Positions 44,942 to 52,748 of a DNA stretch of 64,000 nucleotides are shown here, in pieces. The position numbers were made by a program, and so were the translations under genes. The notes under the pieces were generated by a model that was not told the origin of the DNA, did no database searches, and saw only the letters and a program-made list of their open reading frames with translations. The stretch is taken from positions 13,062,501 to 13,126,500 of the forward strand of contig NC_021658.1 of assembly GCF_000418325.1 (NCBI RefSeq). Direction: 5' to 3'. The number at the start of each line of letters is the position of its first letter. Positions within the stretch are counted from its first letter, which is position 1. The DNA is from Sorangium cellulosum So0157-2. Its GTDB lineage: Bacteria; Myxococcota_A; Polyangia; Polyangiales; Polyangiaceae.

Positions 44942-45744
44942 GCGGGCTCCTCCGCCGCGGCGCCGGCCTCGGCCGCGTCCTCGTCGACCTCCTCGCCGAG
45001 GTAGGCGGCGAGGACCTTCGGGTCCTTGCGCACGACCTCCGGGGTGCCGTGCGAGATGGTCTCGCCGTGGTCGAGGACGTGGATCTCCTCGCACACCCCC
45101 ATCACGACCTGCATGTTGTGCTCGACCAGCACGACCGTGACGTCGAAGGTGTCGCGCAGCCAGCGGATCTGCTGCTTGAGCCCCTCGGCCTCGCCGTAGT
45201 TCATGCCCGCCGCCGGCTCGTCGAGCAGGAGCAGCTTCGGCTTGAGCATCATCGCCCGCGCGATCTCGAGGCGGCGCTGGTTGCCGTACGAGAGCGACGT
45301 CGAGATCTCGTCGGCCATCTCCTCGAGCTTGAACACCGAGAGCAGCGAGAGCGCGCGCTCGGTCATCTCCTGCTCGTCCTTGTAGAAGAACCGCGAGCGG
45401 AGCAGGGCGGAGGCGAGCGTCGCCTTGCGCAGGTTCTCGCAGGCGACGAGCACGTTCTCGAGCACGGTGAGCTGGCCGAAGAGGCGGATGTTCTGGAACG
45501 TGCGGGCGATGCCGAGGTGCGCGATCTGGCTCGGCTTGAGCGGCGCGAGGTCGGTCCCGCCGAAGCGGATCGAGCCCTCGTCGTGCTTGTAGACGCCGGT
45601 GATCAGGTTGAACACCGTCGTCTTGCCGGCGCCGTTCGGGCCGATGAGCCCGAAGATCGAGCGCTCCGGCACGGTGAACGAGACGCCGCCCACGGCCTTG
45701 AGGCCGCCGAACCGCTTGGTCACACCCTTCAGATCGAGGTTCAC
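44938..45744 (-). CDS. livG: Branched-chain amino acid ABC transporter ATP-binding protein LivG
   Basis: A 268-residue ABC ATPase of the LivG type. Walker A GPNGAGKTT, then GIARTFQNIRLF (the LivG/LptB-like Q-loop), signature LSYGNQRRLEIARAM (about residue 152), Walker B LLLLDEPAAGMN, and the switch His in VLVEHNMQVV. The C-terminal tail is acidic (EEVDEDAAEAGAAAEEPA), unlike E. coli LivG. It pairs with LivF in the Liv importer. It starts with a GTG that overlaps the livM stop by four bases (GTGA). Confidence 0.94.
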   Translation of the reverse strand: MNLDLKGVTKRFGGLKAVGGVSFTVPERSIFGLIGPNGAGKTTVFNLITGVYKHDEGSIRFGGTDLAPLKPSQIAHLGIARTFQNIRLFGQLTVLENVLVACENLRKATLASALLRSRFFYKDEQEMTERALSLLSVFKLEEMADEISTSLSYGNQRRLEIARAMMLKPKLLLLDEPAAGMNYGEAEGLKQQIRWLRDTFDVTVVLVEHNMQVVMGVCEEIHVLDHGETISHGTPEVVRKDPKVLAAYLGEEVDEDAAEAGAAAEEPA

Positions 45745-46973
45745 TCGAACTCCCTCCCGGCCGGCTTGGCCTCGCGCTCGATGGCGGTGCCGGGCGGCCT
45801 CTCCTCCGGCGGCGCGCCCGCGCGCTCGGCGGCCGCCTCGGCGCCGGTCGTGGCGGGGACGGGCTCGGCCGGCCCGCCCTTCGCGCGCTGCGGCCGCGGC
45901 GCGCGCCGGCCGAAGAGCTCGCGCTCGCCGAAGAGCCCCTCGGGGCGCAGGATCATCAGCCCGATGAGGATGGCCGCGTAGAGCACCATCCTGAGGGCGT
46001 TCAGATCGAGCGCGGGGTACGCCGCCTTCAGCGCGAGGACGCTGTCGAGGCCCTGGAGCTGCTCGATGAGCTTGACCGTGAAGGTCACGAGCACGCCGCC
46101 CACGATCGACCCGCTGACGCTGCCCGAGCCGCCGAGGATCACCATCGTGATCGCGTCGAACGAGTAGTTGAACGTGAACTGGTCCGGCTGGATCGTGGGG
46201 TTGCCGTCGCGCATCGAGGCGAGCAGGCCGCCGGCGATGCCGCCGCCGGCGGCGGAGATGACGAACGAGGTGACCTTGTAGCGCGTCGGATCGACGCCCA
46301 CCGCGGCGGAGGCGATCTCGTCCTCGCGGAGCGCGCGCAGCGCGCGGCCCCAGCCGGAGAACTTGAGCCGCCAGGCGACGATGGTCATGAGCGCGACGGC
46401 GCCGAAGATCCAGAACGGGCCGGCGTACTGCGGGACGCCGGTGTCGTCGGGGCCGGCGTAGCCGATCGGGCCGCCGAGCGCCGCGAGCAGCTTGCCGATC
46501 GGCCCCTGGTCGGCGGCGCCGGTCGTCGCCGTGGCGATCGTGAGGCGGAAGATCTCGGCGAACCCGAGGGTCACGATCGCGAGGTAGTCGCCGCGCAGCC
46601 GGAGGCTCGGCAGGCCGACCACGAGGCCGAACAGGGCGGCGACGAGCCCGGACGCGAGCAGCGCCGGGGGCATCACGAGGAACGAGTTGCCGAAGAGCGG
46701 ATCGCCGCCGCCGAGCTGCTGGTGCAGGTTACCGGCGACGATGGCCCCGGTGTACGCGCCGATCCCGACGAAGCCGGCGTGGCCGATCGAGAACTGGCCG
46801 GCCATGCCGTTGATGACGTTGAGCGACAGCGCCGCGATGACGTTGACCATCGCGAACAGGGCGAGCTGCCGCCAGGCGGCGTCCGGCAAGAGGGTCTCGA
46901 AGCCGAACTCGAGGGCGACGACGACGCCGAGGAGCACGAGCGCCGTGATGACGCGCTTCAACGGTCGAGGCAT
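45741..46973 (-). CDS. livM: Branched-chain amino acid ABC transporter permease LivM
   Basis: A 410-residue inner-membrane permease with about ten TM helices (first VITALVLLGVVVALEF; later VNVIAALSLNVINGMAGQF, SGLVAALFGLVVGLPSLRLRGD). The LivM signature GLPSLRLRGDYLAIVTLGFAEIFR is visible near residue 120, and the EAA-like coupling loop near GWGRALRALREDEIAS. The C-terminal 55 residues are Pro/Arg/Ala-rich and not part of the fold. It forms half of the LivHM channel; the companion LivH and the binding protein LivK are not upstream in this window. ATG start. First gene of the livMGF operon. Confidence 0.92.
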   Translation of the reverse strand: MPRPLKRVITALVLLGVVVALEFGFETLLPDAAWRQLALFAMVNVIAALSLNVINGMAGQFSIGHAGFVGIGAYTGAIVAGNLHQQLGGGDPLFGNSFLVMPPALLASGLVAALFGLVVGLPSLRLRGDYLAIVTLGFAEIFRLTIATATTGAADQGPIGKLLAALGGPIGYAGPDDTGVPQYAGPFWIFGAVALMTIVAWRLKFSGWGRALRALREDEIASAAVGVDPTRYKVTSFVISAAGGGIAGGLLASMRDGNPTIQPDQFTFNYSFDAITMVILGGSGSVSGSIVGGVLVTFTVKLIEQLQGLDSVLALKAAYPALDLNALRMVLYAAILIGLMILRPEGLFGERELFGRRAPRPQRAKGGPAEPVPATTGAEAAAERAGAPPEERPPGTAIEREAKPAGREFE

Positions 46974-47020
46974 GGCCGGCCACAGTTGATTTGGCCGGGC
47001 CGCACCGTCAAGCGGGAGCG

Positions 47021-47749
47021 TTACTTGATAACGCGCAAATAGGGGGGCAGCTCGCGCTTCGGCTTGCCCGTCCCTGGTTGCGGTCTGGGCCCGGGCTCAC
47101 CGGAGCTGCCAGAATCGTCGTCTTCCACCTCGGTCGACCGCGCCGGCGCGAGGGCCGGGGCGGGCACCGGCGCGAGCGGCCTCACGGCCGCGCCGGCGTC
47201 GCGCGCCGGGGGCTCGCCGCGGCGCTCGGCGGGCTCCACGGCCTCGAGCTCGGGGCGGCGCGCCTTGTCGCGCGCGCGCGCCTCGTCCGCCTCGTCCGCC
47301 GCGTCGTCGCTCCGCTCCTCGTCGCTGCTCGGGGGCGCCACGGCGGCGAGCCGGGGGCGCGGCCGCTTCTGGGGCTTCTGCGGGGCCGCGCCGGGCCGCT
47401 GCTGCTTCTGCGCGGCGAGATCGGCCGGGATGTCCTCGGGCCAGACCATGCCGCGCTGGTCCTCGCTCACGAGCGCCCAGATCGCGTTCCACGGCAGGCG
47501 GCACCAGAACGGCGCGCGGTTGAACGAGAGCGTGCAGCTGATCCCATCGTCGTCCACCTTCAGGTCGGGGATGGGGATCGCCATGTTCATGCCGACCTGG
47601 AGGATCAGCTGCGGCTGGCCCGTGAACCACTTGGGGACGGAGACACCGGGCCGGCGCGGGTCGAGGTGGATGAACACGCTCGGCTCTCGCTCGAGGAGGG
47701 CCAGCGCGACGTCCTTTTTCGGCGGAAGCGGTCTCTGCACGTCGGACAT
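47021..47749 (-). CDS. SspB-like ClpXP adaptor
   Basis: A 242-residue protein that I assign to the SspB stringent starvation family. Residues 5-110 match the SspB beta-fold (PSVFIHLDPRRPGVSVPKWF, LILQVGMNMAIPIPDLKV, ISCTLSFNRAPFWCRLPWNAI). The long linker is acidic/Pro-rich, and the C-terminus ends PPYLRVIK, the ClpX-binding motif like LRVVK of E. coli. It should tether ssrA-tagged and other substrates to ClpXP. The ATG at 47749 has a weak SD. The frame stays open for 71 more codons to an ATG at 47962 that overlaps the PaaK-like stop by four bases, an alternative start. Confidence 0.82.
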   Translation of the reverse strand: MSDVQRPLPPKKDVALALLEREPSVFIHLDPRRPGVSVPKWFTGQPQLILQVGMNMAIPIPDLKVDDDGISCTLSFNRAPFWCRLPWNAIWALVSEDQRGMVWPEDIPADLAAQKQQRPGAAPQKPQKRPRPRLAAVAPPSSDEERSDDAADEADEARARDKARRPELEAVEPAERRGEPPARDAGAAVRPLAPVPAPALAPARSTEVEDDDSGSSGEPGPRPQPGTGKPKRELPPYLRVIK

Positions 47750-47958
47750 CGTACTGCTCTGCCCAATACCCCGGACCGCGCGGCTCCGCCAGCGCTTCGG
47801 GCCCTCGGGCGAACGGCGGCGCGCCGGTGAGCGGGCCGCGGCGCGAAAGCCGTCAGGCGACTCCAGCAGCTCTGTAGAAAGCTCGCCGTAGTCCGCATCC
47901 GCGCGCGCGGCGCCGAGGCGCTCGAGCCCCGCGGCACACCCGCGCACCAGGGCGCACC

Positions 47959-49329
47959 TCATGCCGCGGGTCGCCGGCTCAGCTCGACGGGGACCTCCGA
48001 GACGGTGACCCGGTGCTTGCCGCCGGGCGTGAGGGGGATCTCGTCGACGATCTGGACGCAGATCTCCGCGCGCTCGCCGAGGTGCTGCCGGACGGTGCGC
48101 TCGATGAGCCGCGCGGTCTCGGGCTGGAAGCCCTTGGCGGGCACGAGCCGGACCGTGATCGCGCGCCGCCGGTCCTGGTAGACCTGGTAGCGGGCGATCG
48201 TGGGCTGGTCCTTGATGAGGTGCGGGAAGAGCTCCCCGGCGAGCAGCTGGCCGTCGGGGCCGACGAGGAGGTCGAGGACGCGGCCCTCGACCGAGGCGAG
48301 CATCGGCAGCCCGCGGCCGCACGCGCACGGCGCGCCGGCGGCGATCGCGACGTCCTGGTTCTTGTAGCGGATGAGCGGCATCGATCTGCAGACGAGGTCG
48401 GTCACGACGACCTCGCCCGGCTCGCCCGGGAGGGCGTGCCGCCCGTCGCGGAGCAGCTCGACGTACACGCCCTCCATGTGGATGTGCTTGCCCTCGTGCC
48501 GCTCGCACTCCGCCGCGATCAGCATGAGCTCGCGGCAGCCGTACCGGTCGAAGACCGGGGCGCCGAACGCGCGCTCGATCGCCTCGCGCTGGTGCGCGAA
48601 GAGCCGCTCCGCGCTGGTGACGACGCCGCGCGGCGGAGGGAGCGCGCGCCCCTCCGCGAGCGCGTAGCGCGCCGCGTGGTACAGCGCGCTCGTGTAGCCG
48701 ACGATGAGCTGCGGCCGGTAGCGCGCGATCTCGTCGAGCAGCGCGGCGAACCGGGCCTCGGACAGATCGAAGGCGCTGATCATCTTCTTGCGGAGGATGG
48801 CCTCGTGCAGGGAGCGCTTGGCCTTCTTCGCGAGCGTCTCGCCGAACTGGGTGCTCCACAGGTGGAGCTCCCTGTCGCCGAGCCGGGCGCCCGCCCACCC
48901 GTCGGACCGCATGGCGGCCGCGACGCGGCGCTCGTAGGTGCGGTGGTCGAAGCGGAACCGCACCGGCTCGCCCGTGGAGCCCCCCGTGCCGCTCGAGTAG
49001 AGCTTGCCGACGAAGCCCTCGGCGAGGAGCTCCGGCCCGTGGGCGCGGAGGTCGGCCCGCGTGAGGACGGGGAGCCGCACGAGGTCCTCCGGCGCCTTCA
49101 CCGAGGCGACGCGCACCCCGTGCTCGGCGAACCGGGCGCGGTAGAACGGGACGTTCTGCTCGGCGAAATGGAGGGCGGCGAGCATCCGCCGGAAGCCGAG
49201 ATCGCGAATCTCACCTTCCGACAGCCACTGAGAGCGCTCGAGGTCCTCCAGGTGCTTCAGGGTCTCCCTGCCCCGCAAACGGGTCTCGTAGAGCGGAAAC
49301 AGGATGTTTCGAAACAGCTCACCGTACAT
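47959..49329 (-). CDS. Phenylacetate-CoA ligase (PaaK)-like adenylate-forming enzyme
   Basis: A 456-residue protein of the PaaK/CapK family. The adenylate-forming P-loop is LYSSGTGGSTGEPVRF (about residue 115), then GYTSALYHAARYA, DRYGCRELMLIAAEC (A5-type motif, about residue 255) and LIRYKNQDVAI. Near the C-terminus, VDEIPLTPGGKHRVTV is the A10-type lysine motif (GK). It should activate a carboxylic acid to acyl-AMP and CoA, or, as in CapK proteins, act in surface polysaccharide synthesis. It lies upstream of SspB. Acid substrate not predictable. Confidence 0.88.
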   Translation of the reverse strand: MYGELFRNILFPLYETRLRGRETLKHLEDLERSQWLSEGEIRDLGFRRMLAALHFAEQNVPFYRARFAEHGVRVASVKAPEDLVRLPVLTRADLRAHGPELLAEGFVGKLYSSGTGGSTGEPVRFRFDHRTYERRVAAAMRSDGWAGARLGDRELHLWSTQFGETLAKKAKRSLHEAILRKKMISAFDLSEARFAALLDEIARYRPQLIVGYTSALYHAARYALAEGRALPPPRGVVTSAERLFAHQREAIERAFGAPVFDRYGCRELMLIAAECERHEGKHIHMEGVYVELLRDGRHALPGEPGEVVVTDLVCRSMPLIRYKNQDVAIAAGAPCACGRGLPMLASVEGRVLDLLVGPDGQLLAGELFPHLIKDQPTIARYQVYQDRRRAITVRLVPAKGFQPETARLIERTVRQHLGERAEICVQIVDEIPLTPGGKHRVTVSEVPVELSRRPAA

Positions 49330-49537
49330 GGGCAGAGCGTTCTTTCGAATCGTCGACCGTCAAGCGCGCGCCGGCCGCTCTCCCGCGAATCCGCGTCTTC
49401 GTGGCGAGGAATCCGACCGGAGCGGCGCGCGCCGGCGGCTTCCGTCCCGGCGCGGCCGGGGGCTCCTGGATCGATCGCCGCACAGGCACGCTTCCATCGG
49501 ACGAGCGATGTTCCGTCGGACGCGGCGCGGGGTCGCG

Positions 49538-50452
49538 TCAGCCTGCGCTGCTGGCCGCGGGCGGGCTCGACCCGAAGATGGCGACGGTGGCGCCGGCGAG
49601 GATGATCGCGGCGCCGGCGATCTCCGTGGTCGTGGGGATGGCGCCGAGCCACAGGGCGCCGATCAGGATCCCGCCCAGCGTCTCGCCGGGGGACACGAGC
49701 GCGATGATCGACGGGGACATGCGGCGCGCGGCCGCCTGCACCGCGGTGTGGCCGACGAGGGTGGGGACGAGCGCGAGCGCGACGATGGCGACGGCGGCGT
49801 GGGCCGGCGGCGGGGCGACGCCCTCGAGCGCGCCGGGCGCGGCGGGGAGCGCCGCCGCGAGGAAGACGGCGGCGCTCGCGTAGACGAGCGCCGCGTAGCT
49901 CCGCGCCGGCAGGGCGTCGCGGAGCGCCCGGGCGAAGGACACGTAGAGGCCGTAGAGGACGGTGGCGCCGACGACCATGAGGTCGCCCGAGAGCCGGTGC
50001 TCGCCGGCGCCGGCCGCGCTCGCGATGACGAGCGCGCCGGCGGTGGCGAGGAGCACGCCGACCTGCTCGGCGCGCGTGGGGCGGACGCGGAAGAACGCCC
50101 ACGCACAGAGCACGACGGCGAGCGGCTCGAGGGAGATGAGCGAGAGCGCCGCGGCGAGGGAGGTGCGGTCGAGCCCCCAGAGGAAGAGCGCGAAGTGGAG
50201 GGCGAGCAGCAGGCCCGCGCCGAGGACGGCGGCGCGCTGGCGCAGCGAGAGGCCGACCGCCGAGCGGGCGAGCGCGCGCAGGTCGAGCAGGGAGAGCGCG
50301 ACCGCGGCGAGGACGACCCGGCCGAAGGCGACGAAGAGCGGGTGGACGGGGCGCGCGTACCGGGCGAGGGGGCCGCTCGAGGCGAAGGCGAGGCTGGCCA
50401 GGACGACGAAGAGGGCGGCGCTCCGGGCCGTGACGCGCTGCTTGGCCGCCAT
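49538..50452 (-). CDS. EamA/DMT superfamily transporter
   Basis: A 304-residue inner-membrane protein with ten predicted helices in two EamA repeats (about 12-140 and 155-290). The first repeat has FVVLASLAFASSGPLARYA and GLDRTSLAAALSLISLEPL; the second has GATVLYGLYVSFARAL and IALVSPGETLGGILIGALWL, which carry the family's conserved proline/glycine. It is probably an exporter of an amino acid or metabolite. No signal peptide is needed. It lies in a co-directional run with the lipoprotein gene; the substrate is unknown. Confidence 0.9.
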   Translation of the reverse strand: MAAKQRVTARSAALFVVLASLAFASSGPLARYARPVHPLFVAFGRVVLAAVALSLLDLRALARSAVGLSLRQRAAVLGAGLLLALHFALFLWGLDRTSLAAALSLISLEPLAVVLCAWAFFRVRPTRAEQVGVLLATAGALVIASAAGAGEHRLSGDLMVVGATVLYGLYVSFARALRDALPARSYAALVYASAAVFLAAALPAAPGALEGVAPPPAHAAVAIVALALVPTLVGHTAVQAAARRMSPSIIALVSPGETLGGILIGALWLGAIPTTTEIAGAAIILAGATVAIFGSSPPAASSAG

Positions 50453-50514
50453 GCGATGCTGCTAGGTCAGCCGGTCCGGAAAGACAACCAGCGAGGCGCG
50501 CCCCGCCGGCGGGG

Positions 50515-52242
50515 TCAGTTGGGCGGGGGCGGAGGGGGCGCGATGAGGACGAGGTTGAGCCCGCCCGGGTACTGGTAGCTCGTGTAGGAGCCGTAGCCGA
50601 TCACCTGGATGCCGACGGGGGCCGAGGCGGTCAGCACGTGAGCGCCGTCGTTGCCCGGGCCGAGCGGGATGCGCGCGACGCCGAAGCCGGAGCCGTTGCC
50701 GATCGGGGTCGGCTCGACGTCGACGGGGGCGTCGTCGAGCATGATCGTGGCGTCGAGGGGCTGGATCACATCGACGTAGCTCTCGTCGTAATCGCTGGGC
50801 GCGAGGAAGACGTACTTGGTGCGGTACTGCTCCACCGCGGTGGCGTGGCTCTGCGACGGGTCGCCCTTCTGGTCGGGAGGGGCGGTGTTGCGGTCGACGA
50901 TCTCGGCGCCCAGCATGAACGTGCTGACCGCGAACTCGTGATCTCCCACGACCTCGAAATCCCGCTTCACCACGCTGAGGTCGACGACCTGGCCGGCGTC
51001 GATCGAGGTCGGCGCGCCGTCCGGCCGGCCGGACGGGTAGGTCAGCGCCGTGCCGTCGACGTTGCCGTAGAGGCGCACGACGTGACCGAAGACCTCGCCG
51101 CCGGGCGAGGTCGGGACGGCGACGAAGTAACGCTTGCCCAGGGTCTCGGCCGGGAACACCGACTCCTCGATGTGGTCGCAGGCCTTGTAGCCGACGGGCG
51201 ACTGCACGCACGGCATGCCGGTCAGCACCTGGACGGGGCGCGTGGCGGTGACGAGGCTGCCGCTGAGATCGCTGCTCGGGGTCCCGAGGATCTCGACGAC
51301 ATCGCCCGCGTCGAGGTCGACGGTGAAGCTGCCTCCGCCGGGCGTCGCAGGGATGTCATCGCCGGCGATCACCGAGGCGCCCTGGGCGAGGTTCACCGTG
51401 ACGCTGGTGCCGTCCTGGATGCCGGTGATGACCGCGTAGCCGCCCATCGACGCGCTCCTCCAGCCCTGCTGGCCGGTGATGCGGTAGTTGCCGGTCATCG
51501 CGGTGCTCGGCAGGAGCAGCGAGGCGTCGTTGGTGAAGGAGAAGCAGCCGTAGGCGTCCCCGCTGGAGGGGCACATTCGGAGGCCGGGACAGGAGGACCA
51601 ATCCTTCCCGTCCGGGCCCCCGGCGCCCTTGTACTCGAGCGCGTTGAATTGATAGACCGTGACCGGCCGGGTCGAGACGAGGTGGTAAGCGCCGCCGTCC
51701 ACGCGAACGGAGCTGCTGATCGATTCGCCCGAGGCGCACACGCCGGCGTCGGGCCCCTTCAGCTCGGGGACCCAGGGGAGGTAGACCTTGGTCAGGCTGT
51801 TGGGCTGGACCTCGGCGTGCGCCACCGAGGCGCCGTCGCGCGTCACCTCGACCTCGGCCACCTCGTCGCCCGCGTTGGCGACGACGACCGCGTAGTCGAA
51901 GATCGACCACACGATGTTCGCGGTGACCGTGGGCCAGAAGTCGCACCCGATATAGGATTTGTTCGCGGCGGCCTCCGCGCACGTCTTCGGGTCGCCCACG
52001 AGCTCGGGGCCTGGGTCGCTGCCGCCGGTGCCGGTGCCGATGTCGTCGCCGGTGCTGGTGGAGCCGGCGTTGCCGCTGGTGCTCGTGTTCGTGGAGGATC
52101 CGCCGTCGCCCGAGCCGCCGCCGGAGGTGTTTCCAGGCCGAGGGGGGCCCGCGGACGAGCCGCTGGCGGAACATGCGGCCGCGGAGGCGGCGGCCGCCAA
52201 CAGTCCTAGGCCGAGAAACAGAGTGTGCTTCGAGTACTGCAT
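50515..52242 (-). CDS. IgGFc-binding-domain lipoprotein
   Basis: A 575-residue lipoprotein. The signal peptide ends AASAAACSASG with the lipid cysteine about residue 24. It is followed by a Gly/Ser/Thr-rich linker of about 45 residues (STNTSTSGNAGSTSTGDDIG), then an extended beta-rich region. Motifs of the IgGFc-binding (FcgBP-like) N-terminal domain are VARIPLGPGNDGAHVLTASA, GVARIPL and PVGIQVIGYGSYTSYQYPGG near the C-terminus. The C-terminus ends in a Pro stretch PPPPPPN. Start: ATG at 52242 with GGGAGGG in front; a longer frame exists but lacks a signal. It is a surface or periplasmic adhesion-like protein typical of myxobacteria; the function is unknown. Confidence 0.8.
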   Translation of the reverse strand: MQYSKHTLFLGLGLLAAAASAAACSASGSSAGPPRPGNTSGGGSGDGGSSTNTSTSGNAGSTSTGDDIGTGTGGSDPGPELVGDPKTCAEAAANKSYIGCDFWPTVTANIVWSIFDYAVVVANAGDEVAEVEVTRDGASVAHAEVQPNSLTKVYLPWVPELKGPDAGVCASGESISSSVRVDGGAYHLVSTRPVTVYQFNALEYKGAGGPDGKDWSSCPGLRMCPSSGDAYGCFSFTNDASLLLPSTAMTGNYRITGQQGWRSASMGGYAVITGIQDGTSVTVNLAQGASVIAGDDIPATPGGGSFTVDLDAGDVVEILGTPSSDLSGSLVTATRPVQVLTGMPCVQSPVGYKACDHIEESVFPAETLGKRYFVAVPTSPGGEVFGHVVRLYGNVDGTALTYPSGRPDGAPTSIDAGQVVDLSVVKRDFEVVGDHEFAVSTFMLGAEIVDRNTAPPDQKGDPSQSHATAVEQYRTKYVFLAPSDYDESYVDVIQPLDATIMLDDAPVDVEPTPIGNGSGFGVARIPLGPGNDGAHVLTASAPVGIQVIGYGSYTSYQYPGGLNLVLIAPPPPPPN

Positions 52243-52748
52243 GGGCCCTCCCGTCAACGGACTTCGAGCACAGCGGCCTGTGCGACAGCCCGGCTGGAAT
52301 GCGAATTCCCGTGGATTGATGAAGTAAATGGTCGAGCGCTTTCGCACCCCTGGACACGGTGGTGTCCATCGATCCCGGCTACGCTTTTTTGTGCCGCGAC
52401 GCAAGCACGCTGGGCCTCTGTGTCGCGATCGCTATCGCGGAACAGCGAGGAAATCCTGGAGCAACCACCGATAAGAAGCAAAGGTCACAGACGGGACAGA
52501 TCCTACCAATACCGCGTCACCCGCTCTCGTTCCTGGTTGCGCTTGCCGTAGGCCCCCGGGGAGGGAGCTCGTCGCGCGGGGCGCGGGCGGGCTGATGTCT
52601 GAGCCCAATTGACGTCCTGTGTCCGTCGTGCGCAGCACGACGGGCACAGGACGTCCCAGGCGAGTTCAGCCCGCCCGCGCCCCGCGCGACGAGCTCCCTC
52701 CCCGGGGGCCGGGCGTCTCGGAAGCCCCGTGACGCCCTGGCCGACGCG
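52243..52748. other. Intergenic region between uvrA and the IgGFc lipoprotein gene
   Basis: 506 bases holding the lipoprotein gene's promoter and the end of uvrA. It contains the large inverted repeat (52551-52710) and otherwise AT-richer DNA at 52260-52500. No gene: the open frames through the inverted repeat read the same peptide from both strands. Confidence 0.5.
52551..52710. repeat. Perfect 45-base inverted repeat with nested 21-base hairpin
   Basis: The outer arms 52551-52595 and 52666-52710 are perfect 45-base reverse complements, beginning GGCCCCCGGGGAGGGAGC. Nested inside, 52611-52631 and 52635-52655 form a second stem of 21 bases (20 pairs and one G-U/T mismatch; GACGTCCTGT... GCACGACGGG) with a 3-base loop. 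Only about 15 and 10 bases are unpaired between the stems. Together they could form one long hairpin of about 66 pairs. It lies 39 bases after the uvrA stop. No target-site duplication is obvious. Confidence 0.9.

Noticed and set aside
52666..52710. IS element end
   Set aside because: The inverted repeat is not accompanied by a transposase and I see no target duplication; kept as a repeat only.
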